The notes below the pieces were generated by a model, which searched no databases, was not told where the DNA came from, and saw only the letters and a list, made by a program, of their open reading frames with translations. A stretch of DNA of 64,000 nucleotides from Candidatus Peribacteraceae bacterium. GTDB taxonomy: Bacteria > Patescibacteriota > Gracilibacteria > Peribacterales > Peribacteraceae. Of this stretch, positions 8,394-16,225 are shown one piece after another (within the stretch, counting starts at the first letter, position 1; each line of letters opens with the position of its first letter). A program made the translations under genes and the position numbers. The DNA is taken from NCBI GenBank assembly GCA_028699155.1, contig JAQVVD010000001.1:1-64000 (forward strand), in the 5' to 3' direction.

Positions 8394-11300
8394 ATGATGC
8401 CAAACGGCTTTCAGAGTTACAGTATTACTGAGGGGAGAGGCAGGTTGCCACAGCGACCGAAACCCAGAAGTTCCTCTGTATTCTTCCGGTTTCTGCGCGA
8501 TCTTTCCTCCACTGTACCACGGCTGTTTTCCTCCATGCTCCGTTCGCGAGAGCGTCAGAGTATGCGCAGAATTTTCGTACGATTGGTACTCCTCTTCGCG
8601 GGGTTCGTGCTCCTCTATGGAGCTTTCCTCTGGATTACATTGCCCGACATAGACGATCCGCGCAGTTTTTTAGCTTCGCAGAGTACGGTTGTTCTGGATC
8701 GCAACGGCATCGAGCTCTACCGTTTCTTCCAGGAGGAGGATAGGACGTACGTGGAGACCGATGCGATCCCGCAGTCTCTCAAGAATGCCATTATTGCCAT
8801 CGAAGACGAGCGGTTCTATGAACGCGGATGTTTGGATGTTCGTGCGCTCATTCGTATGGTGATCGGCATGGGGCGTTCAGGCGGCGCTTCCACGCTCACG
8901 CGCCAACTCGCACGCAATGCGATGGATCTCCTCCACGAGAATATCATCAATAGGAAGGCGAAGGAGCTCATCCTCGGGTGTCAGCTTGAGTCACAGTACA
9001 CAAAGGATGAACTGCTCGGGCTCTATCTGAACTGGATTCCCTTCGGGCAGAACGCGTATGGCGTTGAGCAAGCCAGCCATCGATACTTCGGCTTGTCTGT
9101 TTCGGAGCTTTCTCTCGCGCAGTCTGCTGTGTTGGCGGCACTGCCGCAGGCGCCTTCGTACTTCAGCCCGTACGGTGCGCATCGCAATACCCGGGTGACT
9201 TCGGAAACGGAGCAGGATATTCTGCGCGGAAAGATTACGCGTGCTGCGGATATCCCCGATAGCGGCGTGGTCATCGGTCTGCTTGGTTCCTACGCCGGTA
9301 CCGGCGCTACCACATTGTATGTCGGAGGAAGGACTGATCAGGTCCTCAAGAATATGCAGGAACAGGGTTTGATTACTGAACAGGAACGCTTGGCTGCACT
9401 CAGTGAAGCAGAACGCATCGTTTTCCAGCCGTCCCGTGAGAATATCCGCGCGCCGCATTTTGTGCTGCAGGTGCGCGACCAGGTGAATGCGCTCTTCGCC
9501 GGTACGGCGGAGGAGGGTCTGCTGGAACGTGGCGGACTTACCATAGAGACAACGCTCAACTGGGATATGCAGGAAATTGCCGAAGGCGTTCTGGCATTCC
9601 ATCGCGAGGATATTCTCCAACGGTTCGGCGCGCATAATATCGCGCTGGTGACATTGGATCCTGCAACGAGGGAGATTCTCACGTACGTGGGGAATACCGA
9701 TTACAGCGATGAAGAATTCGGCGGGAAGATTGACATGGCCCAGGCTCCCCGCCAGCCCGGTTCCAGTTTCAAACCCTTCGTCTATGCGGCTGCTTTCGAG
9801 AAGGGGTACAACCCGGCAACAGTGCTCTTTGACGTGAGGACGAAGCTGGGCGAGGACGAGCCGCAGAACTTCGATGGCGATTTCTGGGGACCGCTCACTA
9901 TTCGGCAGGCTCTTGGCGCTTCCCGCAATATTCCTGCTGCGAAAGGGTTCTTCCTTGCCGGCGGAGAGGATCCCATTCTGCGCCTGGCATCCAGTCTCGG
10001 TGCACCGACGCCCCTCACGAAGAAACTGGAATTTGCACAGGGGCGTGAGGGCGGGTTTGACTACGGGTGGCCTCTCGCGCTCGGCGCTGCGGAAACGCCG
10101 CTGATTGAGATGACCAACGCGTACGCTTCTTTCGCTGATAAGGGCGCATACAAGCCTGTGGTCAGCATTCGACGCGTCAAAGATAAGAATGGCAATATTC
10201 TCTACCAGTCCGAACTCGACGCGGTTGGAAAACAAGTGCTTGATGAACGCATCGCTTACCAGATTACCTCGATTCTCAGTGATGAATCTGTGCGGCCTGA
10301 GGAGTACTGGCGCATGCAGCTCAGCGTGCCCGGTTACCAAACAGCTGCGAAGACGGGGACGAGCAACAAGTGCCTTGAATGGAGCGAGAACAACAAGAAT
10401 TGTCTGCTGCGCAAACCGGATAATGCGTGGGTGCTGGGATACACGCCCAATCTTGTAGCAGGCGTATGGGTTGGCAATGCGGATAGCAGCGCAATGTTTG
10501 ACAAGGGAGGAGGGCTGAACACAGCCAGTCCGATCTGGCACGATTTCTTCGTCAGGGCGCATCGATTACTCGAGTCACCCAAGACGGCGTTCCCTGTTCC
10601 GGAAGGGGTCGTGCAACCGCAGATTTCCACGCTTTCCGGCCAGCTTCCTACGGAATGTACGCCGGTGCATCTTCGGCGTGCTGATGTATTCCTCAGTGAA
10701 CACGCGCCCCGAGAGAATGATCCGGCATGTGTCACGCTGAAGATCGATAAAGTTACGGGCTTGCTTGCTTCCGACGCTTGCCCGGAGGATGCGCAGGAAG
10801 AGGGGAGTTTCTTTGCCGCGCACAGTATTCTCGCCGATCGTTTCCCAACGTGGGAAGAGGGCGTACAGGCATGGATGAAGCAGCAAATGGAACTGTGGGA
10901 TGCTACGGAGACGCATTCAGGATCTCTCCTTCCGCTGCCACGGGCGCCTACTGAGGCATGTGATCCCAGCCTCACTCCGGGCCGCCTGGTCAAACCGCAG
11001 ATCCAGCTCCTCTCTCCCAAGGATGGCGGTACTGCCACCTACCCCGCATTCGTGGCGGCGATTGACTGGGAGGTAGGATCTTCTGTGCGGGAAGTGCGCT
11101 TTGAACTGGATGGGCGCCGTGTTGCGATAGAGACGGAGCCCCCGTTCAAGCCGACAATCCGCGTGCCTCGCTCCGTTCAGCAGGAGGGCACCCACACGCT
11201 GGAGGTGATACTCGAAGACGAGTATTTCAACATTGCCAAGGCCACTGCAACCTTCCGTTTTGGAGAGGACGAAGGCGCGCCCGATATCCGGTTGCTTTCT

Positions 11301-11918
11301 CCTACCAAAACGACTTTCCAGGAGGGGGAAGAGGTACGCATACACGTGGCGGCAAGTGATCCCGAGGGAGCGATAAAATATGTACAGTTCTACCTCAATG
11401 ACACCCTGCTCAGCACCAAACCAAAGGAGCCATTCGAACTCACGTACAAACTGGATGTCCCCGCCGGCGTGTACACTCTTCGGGTCGTTGCAGAAGACAT
11501 AGCAGAGCATCGCAGCGAAGATACCCTGCGTATTGCCGTTGGAAACGTGCCTCTGGATTTGCCTCAGCAGCCCGTATCGGATGATATGCCGGAACCTTTG
11601 CCCGGAGTTTCGGCTGCAGAGGATCCTGTCATTGTCTACCCCGATGCGGATGGCATTACGTTCCAGCGGGATGAAGTCGTGGAATTCGTCTTCCGCATTC
11701 CGGCACTACGCGCTGCCGGCATCACCCAACTTCGCGCGTCCGTCGTGGATGAACAAACCAAAACGGAAGACCTCCTCCTCCGGCTTTCCGACGGGGAGGG
11801 GCTCTACCGTCGTACCTGGAAGGGGAAACGTTCCGGCGAGTACGCAGTAGTGATTGTTTCTGACAACAACGACAACACGCGTACGGAGTGGATGCGCCGC
11901 GCCATCCATGTCCAGTAG
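8394..11918 (+). CDS. pbpC: Penicillin-binding protein 1C-like bifunctional transglycosylase/transpeptidase with C-terminal Ig-like domains
   Basis: GT51 motifs ('AIIAIEDERFYERG', 'GGASTLTRQLARN'), transpeptidase 'PGSSFKPF' and 'TAAKTGTSNKC', Ig-like segments after residue ~830. Confidence 0.9.
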   Translation: MMPNGFQSYSITEGRGRLPQRPKPRSSSVFFRFLRDLSSTVPRLFSSMLRSRERQSMRRIFVRLVLLFAGFVLLYGAFLWITLPDIDDPRSFLASQSTVVLDRNGIELYRFFQEEDRTYVETDAIPQSLKNAIIAIEDERFYERGCLDVRALIRMVIGMGRSGGASTLTRQLARNAMDLLHENIINRKAKELILGCQLESQYTKDELLGLYLNWIPFGQNAYGVEQASHRYFGLSVSELSLAQSAVLAALPQAPSYFSPYGAHRNTRVTSETEQDILRGKITRAADIPDSGVVIGLLGSYAGTGATTLYVGGRTDQVLKNMQEQGLITEQERLAALSEAERIVFQPSRENIRAPHFVLQVRDQVNALFAGTAEEGLLERGGLTIETTLNWDMQEIAEGVLAFHREDILQRFGAHNIALVTLDPATREILTYVGNTDYSDEEFGGKIDMAQAPRQPGSSFKPFVYAAAFEKGYNPATVLFDVRTKLGEDEPQNFDGDFWGPLTIRQALGASRNIPAAKGFFLAGGEDPILRLASSLGAPTPLTKKLEFAQGREGGFDYGWPLALGAAETPLIEMTNAYASFADKGAYKPVVSIRRVKDKNGNILYQSELDAVGKQVLDERIAYQITSILSDESVRPEEYWRMQLSVPGYQTAAKTGTSNKCLEWSENNKNCLLRKPDNAWVLGYTPNLVAGVWVGNADSSAMFDKGGGLNTASPIWHDFFVRAHRLLESPKTAFPVPEGVVQPQISTLSGQLPTECTPVHLRRADVFLSEHAPRENDPACVTLKIDKVTGLLASDACPEDAQEEGSFFAAHSILADRFPTWEEGVQAWMKQQMELWDATETHSGSLLPLPRAPTEACDPSLTPGRLVKPQIQLLSPKDGGTATYPAFVAAIDWEVGSSVREVRFELDGRRVAIETEPPFKPTIRVPRSVQQEGTHTLEVILEDEYFNIAKATATFRFGEDEGAPDIRLLSPTKTTFQEGEEVRIHVAASDPEGAIKYVQFYLNDTLLSTKPKEPFELTYKLDVPAGVYTLRVVAEDIAEHRSEDTLRIAVGNVPLDLPQQPVSDDMPEPLPGVSAAEDPVIVYPDADGITFQRDEVVEFVFRIPALRAAGITQLRASVVDEQTKTEDLLLRLSDGEGLYRRTWKGKRSGEYAVVIVSDNNDNTRTEWMRRAIHVQ

Positions 11919-11921
11919 CTT

Positions 11922-12668
11922 CTACCCAATTTGCTCCAGGACCGCATCTGTGAAGTCTGCATTGGTATGCACTTCTGAGACATCTTCATCCTCATCTATC
12001 GCTTCGATAAAATCGAGAACTTTCTGAGCCGTCTGCACGTCTGAGATCGTGACTTCTGTCTTTGCGACGTACTTCAGTCCCGCTTCCTGCACCTCAAGTC
12101 CTGCTTCCCTGAGCGCGTCCCGTACGCGCGCCCACTTTGCGGCATCGGTTGTGACAGATACTTCCTCCGCCGTACTTTCCATGTCTTCGGCGCCGGCATC
12201 TATCAGTCCAAGCTCAGTTTCCTCGCTGAGTTTCCCCGTTGCATGTATGACGCCTTTCTGCGCGAACATGAACAGCACCGAGCCGCTTTCCGCCCATTTC
12301 CCTCCCCGTTTTTCAATAGCGGCGCGCACATTGCTCAGCGTCCGGTTCTTATTGTCCGTCAGGCACTCTATGATGCAGGCGACTCCTCCCGGTCCGTACG
12401 CTTCGTACGTTACGCCCACTGTTTGTTCCCCTTTCATCTCGCCCGTACCCTTCTTGATTGCGCGGTCGATATTCGCATTGGGTACGTTATCCAATTTTGC
12501 GTTCTCTATCGCAGTAGCAAGCCGTGGGTTCATGCCGGGGTCTCCGCTGCCGCCTTCGCGGGCTGCGATCTCAATCAGTTTGGCGTGGCGCGTGAAGATT
12601 TTACCTCTCTTGGCATCGGCAGCTCCTTTCTTATGCTTGATGCTGTGCCATTTGCTGTGTCCGGACAT
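11922..12668 (-). CDS. YebC/PmpR-family transcriptional regulator
   Basis: MSGHSKWHSIKHKKGAADAKRGKIFTRHAKLI... canonical YebC start. Confidence 0.97.
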   Translation of the reverse strand: MSGHSKWHSIKHKKGAADAKRGKIFTRHAKLIEIAAREGGSGDPGMNPRLATAIENAKLDNVPNANIDRAIKKGTGEMKGEQTVGVTYEAYGPGGVACIIECLTDNKNRTLSNVRAAIEKRGGKWAESGSVLFMFAQKGVIHATGKLSEETELGLIDAGAEDMESTAEEVSVTTDAAKWARVRDALREAGLEVQEAGLKYVAKTEVTISDVQTAQKVLDFIEAIDEDEDVSEVHTNADFTDAVLEQIG

Positions 12669-12728
12669 AGAGGCATTCTAAAACTAAAATGTAAAAATTC
12701 GAAATTGCCATTCTGTGTTTTTCGCGGA

Positions 12729-12965
12729 TTATTTCCGGTACGCCAGCATGCCCATAAATCTGGCTCGTTCCACGGCTGTTTTGAGCATTTTTTGGTGCCT
12801 GAGGCAGACGCCGGTGTAGTAGCGTTGCCGGATGTTGCCGAAGTAATCGATGAACGGCTTTACCGTGGGGTAGTCCTTGTAGTCAATGTACGGCACTGCC
12901 TTGAGGCAGAAGGGGCATTTCCTTGCGCGGGGGTCAATCCGTTGCTGTTTGGGTTGTTGAGCCAT
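12729..12965 (-). CDS. rpsR: 30S ribosomal protein S18
   Basis: 'CPFC...DYKDYPTVKPFIDYFGNIRQRYYTGVCLRHQKMLKTAVERARFMGMLAY'. Confidence 0.95.
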   Translation of the reverse strand: MAQQPKQQRIDPRARKCPFCLKAVPYIDYKDYPTVKPFIDYFGNIRQRYYTGVCLRHQKMLKTAVERARFMGMLAYRK

Positions 12966-12977
12966 GGAAGAGAAGGA

Positions 12978-13544
12978 TTAAAGTTCCAGTTCGTCATCTG
13001 CGATAAGCTTATCGATTTCCTCTGTGATCATTTCTCCGCTTGCGGGCTTTTTCTCCGCTTCCTTCGGCTGTTTTACAGGAGCTGGTTTCTTCGTTGTTTG
13101 GCGTTTCTGCTTCTCTATCATTTTCTTCCGCAAATCCTCTTCTTTGTCTTTCTTGCGCGTTTCCTCTTCCTGTTCGCTCTCCTTGAGCCATTCCTCGTAT
13201 TTCTTGGAGTACGCTACGATCTGGTAGCCCTTTGGCGGTTTGACGATCAGGTGGCGCAGAACGTGTTTTGCTATGCGCAAACTCTCATCAATCTCATTGA
13301 TTGCACTCGGGTCCAACTCGTAGTGGTAGACGATGAAATTCCCTTCTGTCGCACCGCCGATTTTATACGCGAGACCTCTGCGGCCCCACACGTCTTTCGC
13401 CACTTGCCTGCCTCCTGCGTCTTCCACAATGGATTCCACGTTTTTCATTACTTCCTGCTCCTCCTTTTGGGAGAGCGGATAGGGGATCAGGACGCAGAGT
13501 TCGTACACGTGTTGCTCCTCTGATGTTGCTTGAAGTTCTGGCAT
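12978..13544 (-). CDS. rpsF: 30S ribosomal protein S6 with extended charged C-terminus
   Basis: 'YELCVLIPYPLSQKEEQEVMKNVESIVEDAGGRQVAKDVWGRRGLAYKIGGATEGNFIVYHYELDPSAINEIDESLRI'; start at MPELQ preceded by AGGA. Confidence 0.93.
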   Translation of the reverse strand: MPELQATSEEQHVYELCVLIPYPLSQKEEQEVMKNVESIVEDAGGRQVAKDVWGRRGLAYKIGGATEGNFIVYHYELDPSAINEIDESLRIAKHVLRHLIVKPPKGYQIVAYSKKYEEWLKESEQEEETRKKDKEEDLRKKMIEKQKRQTTKKPAPVKQPKEAEKKPASGEMITEEIDKLIADDELEL

Positions 13545-13677
13545 GTGATTCCTGGGTGGAACCCTACACCACTGTGGATGCAGGGGAATCAATCCGACTC
13601 CGCCCCGCGAACGCGGGACTACGCCGGACAAAGCAGAGCCGCAGTCTACGGGGCGGCTTTTAGATGCGTCAAGGAAA

Positions 13678-13929
13678 TCAACCCCTTTCTCTCGGGCTGA
13701 TGCAACGCCTGCATTTCCACAACATGTAGACCAGATTCCGCATGCACAGCATTCCTTTGTTTCGTAACGGGGTCACTTTCCCCTTTGTAGCGTAGGTGAT
13801 TCCGTGCACGAAGCCGATGTCGCGGAATTTGGAGCCACGGTACAGGTGATCTTCCGTCACCTTCCATGGTCCCGGCATCGTGGAATCGTGGAAAGCGATT
13901 ATTCCGTGCCAGGGCAGGTATTCTCTCAT
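13678..13929 (-). pseudogene. Possible truncated class I SAM-methyltransferase C-terminal fragment
   Basis: 'MREYLPWHGIIAFHDSTMPGPWKVTEDHLYRGSKFRDIGFVHGITYATKGKV' resembles the C-terminal part of glycan-cluster methyltransferases; no N-terminal SAM-binding part, truncated next to the tRNA. Confidence 0.4.
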
Positions 13930-13947
13930 CGTGCGTTCAGATCGGAA

Positions 13948-14022
13948 TGGAGCCGCCCGCGGGATTTGAACCCGCGACCCCCTCCTTACCATGGAGGTGC
14001 TCTACCCCTGAGCTAGGGCGGC
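13948..14022 (-). tRNA. tRNA-Thr(GGT), CCA encoded
   Basis: Manual cloverleaf: GCCGCCC-TA-GCTC/GAGC-CCTCC ATGGTAA GGAGG-GGGTC-GCGGG TTCAAAT CCCGC-GGGCGGC-T-CCA. Confidence 0.96.
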
Positions 14023-14029
14023 GAGATTC

Positions 14030-14116
14030 TTGAGGCAAACCTGCGGTTTCCCTCAAGTGCTCCTTTCCCTTGCGCGGAATCGCTCCAGGCAGGCTGGTCC
14101 TGCCTTCGCGATGCTC
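14030..14116. repeat. Structured interspersed element, copy A
   Basis: TTGAGGCAAACCTGCGGTTTCCCTCAA...TCCTTTCCCTT..GGAATCGCTCCAGGCAGGCTGGTCCTGCCTTCGCGAT; matches copy B at 20184-20274 with stem-preserving substitutions. Confidence 0.7.
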
Positions 14117-14180
14117 TTTTCTAAAAAAGGAGGAGCTTTACGCATGTGCAGCTTAGCGTGCAGAGGTTTCACGGCTCAAG

Positions 14181-14594
14181 CTATTCTTCTCCGATTTCTA
14201 CCGTGCTCAGCCAGCTTTGCGTTTCCTCTCCCCCGGCTACGTGCAAAGCATTCTTGAGCGTATGCAGGCAGAGCAGTGCGCACCGCATGCGTCGCGTGCT
14301 TACGGGAATGCCAAGCATGTCCAGTATGTCCTGCTTGCGGAGCTGCGCTGCCGTATTGGCATGCATCCCCATGAGTTTCTCACTGAGGAGCGATATGGCC
14401 GCCTGGCTGATAGCGCAGCCGGTTCCTTCCCATTTGATGTCCAGAATTCTGCCGTTCTCCAGTTGCAGATACATCGTGAGTGCGTCTCCGCACGCATGAT
14501 TCGCTTCCTCGTGTTCTACAGTCGCTTTTGCGAGCCTGCCCTTGTTCTTCGGATGCCGGAAATGGTCGAGAATATTCTCCGCGAAAACGTCCAT
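14181..14594 (-). CDS. sufU: Fe-S cluster scaffold SufU/IscU-like (NifU N-terminal domain)
   Basis: 'ENILDHFRHPKNKGRL', 'HACGDALTMYLQLENGRILDIKWEGTGCAISQAAISLLSEKLMG', 'RMRCALLCLHTLKNAL'. Confidence 0.92.
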   Translation of the reverse strand: MDVFAENILDHFRHPKNKGRLAKATVEHEEANHACGDALTMYLQLENGRILDIKWEGTGCAISQAAISLLSEKLMGMHANTAAQLRKQDILDMLGIPVSTRRMRCALLCLHTLKNALHVAGGEETQSWLSTVEIGEE

Positions 14595-14613
14595 GCGCCT
14601 ATAGTATGCCGCT

Positions 14614-14955
14614 ATGGAGCGTGCTCCAGAACCAGAAAGGCGGGAAAGTGCGTCCGGCATTCAGCAGGAAGTGCAGGAACGCCTCGATCGTCTCGGTTCT
14701 CTTATCCAACAAGCCGTGCACTATTGGAGGAACCAGATGCCCGTTCCTGACTGTGATTCCATTTCACTCATTCTCCTCTGCCGTCGGACTCTGCAGAAGT
14801 TTCAGGAGCGGTATACGCAAGTGCTTCGCGCCCATCCTCAGTTGCTGGAAAAAGTTGAAGCGTTGTCTGCGGCGACTCAATTTGACTCGGAAGGCGAACG
14901 CATCCTAGAGGCCGCGCAGCGCCGCTATGGCCTGCTCCCACGCAGCGACATGTAA
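14614..14955 (+). CDS. Hypothetical protein
   Basis: 113-aa ORF, 3' end overlaps sufS convergently; helical composition. Confidence 0.45.
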   Translation: MERAPEPERRESASGIQQEVQERLDRLGSLIQQAVHYWRNQMPVPDCDSISLILLCRRTLQKFQERYTQVLRAHPQLLEKVEALSAATQFDSEGERILEAAQRRYGLLPRSDM

Positions 14956-16131
14956 TTCTTCACGTGTGTTGTAGATCCCGAGAGACAGCCGCACGGTTGC
15001 TGTGAGCCCCAGTTTCCTATGGAGCGGTTGTGCGCAGTGGTGCCCCGCCCGCAGGCAGATTCCTCTCTTTCCGAGTGTTTCTGTGAAATCATGCGGGTGG
15101 ATTCCTTCCAGCGTGAAGCTGATGCAGGCAGATCTCTCTATCGGATCTACTGGGCCAAATATGGTGATTCCATCCAACCTGGTGAGTGCCTGGAGCGCTT
15201 GCGCCAGCAATGCTTGCTCATGAGCTTCAATGTTTTCCCATGGGAACTGCTCCAACCATTCCATAGCTGCCCCCATCCCGATTGCCTGCGTGATAGGCGG
15301 CGTGCCTGCCTCGAATTTTTCGGGGATGTCTCCCGCAGAGAATCCATCCTCGTTCACCTCATGAATCATCATGCCTCCTCCCAGGAACGGCGGCATTGTT
15401 TCCAGGATTTCGCGCTTGCCGTACAGCACGCCTATGCCGGTCGGCCCGTAGACTTTGTGCCCGGAGAATGTGAGGAAGTCACAATCCAGCTTCCGGACAT
15501 CAATCTGGTGATGGGCAGCGAGTTGCGCCCCATCCACAAGGACGCGCGCGCCGTGCGCATGCGCGTCCCTGATCATTGCTTCCAGAGGCGGACGCGCGCC
15601 GAGTACGTTGCTCTGGCCTGTGATCGCCACGAGTTTCACTTTCTCCTCAGACAGGAGCTTTCCATAGTGCTCCAGATCAATGTGTCCGGCTCCATCTACC
15701 TCCATCCATTCGACAGTGATTCCTTTCCGCTCTTTGAGCTGCAGCCACGGGACGATATTGCTGTGATGTTCCAGGTAGGAGAGCAGCACCGTATCGCCCT
15801 CCTGCATCGTTTCTCCCAGGCTGCGTGCGACGAGATTCACTCCTTCCGTACAGTTCTTCGTAAAAATAATTTCGTGCGGGTACGCCGCATTGAGGAATTT
15901 TTGCACCGTTCTGCGCGCATCCTCGTATGCTACAGATGCGCGTTCTGCGAGCATGTGCATGCTGCGGTGCACGTTTGCGCGACCGCCTTCTTCGAATTCC
16001 CGCATTGCGTTCAGTACGGACTGCGGCACCTGCGTGGTTGCCGCATTATCCAGGTACACGAGCGGTTCCCCATTCACTCGTTTCGCGAGCGCGGGGAATT
16101 CTGCTCTGATGGCATGGATATCTAATGGCAT
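14905..16131 (-). CDS. sufS: Cysteine desulfurase SufS
   Basis: 'VYLDNAATTQVPQSVLNAM', 'LTFSGHKVYGPTGIGVLYGK', 'RAGHHCAQPLHRKLG'. Confidence 0.95.
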   Translation of the reverse strand: MPLDIHAIRAEFPALAKRVNGEPLVYLDNAATTQVPQSVLNAMREFEEGGRANVHRSMHMLAERASVAYEDARRTVQKFLNAAYPHEIIFTKNCTEGVNLVARSLGETMQEGDTVLLSYLEHHSNIVPWLQLKERKGITVEWMEVDGAGHIDLEHYGKLLSEEKVKLVAITGQSNVLGARPPLEAMIRDAHAHGARVLVDGAQLAAHHQIDVRKLDCDFLTFSGHKVYGPTGIGVLYGKREILETMPPFLGGGMMIHEVNEDGFSAGDIPEKFEAGTPPITQAIGMGAAMEWLEQFPWENIEAHEQALLAQALQALTRLDGITIFGPVDPIERSACISFTLEGIHPHDFTETLGKRGICLRAGHHCAQPLHRKLGLTATVRLSLGIYNTREELHVAAWEQAIAALRGL

Positions 16132-16225
16132 TGCAGAGAAGCAATGATACGGAATTTCTCGCACATCGACCAAGAATTCTTGTGCGATTCTCCCTATTCT
16201 CTGGTAGGGTTCTTCCGTTTCCCCT

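Noticed and set aside
8991-10562. 523-aa minus-strand ORF antisense to pbpC
   Set aside because: Lies fully opposite the well-supported PBP1C coding sequence; Cys/His/Arg-rich composition typical of shadow ORFs.
12243-13523. 426-aa plus-strand ORF rich in Phe/Leu/Cys
   Set aside because: Antisense to yebC, rpsR and rpsF; composition artefact.
15019-16125. 368-aa plus-strand ORF
   Set aside because: Antisense to sufS, which has all catalytic motifs.
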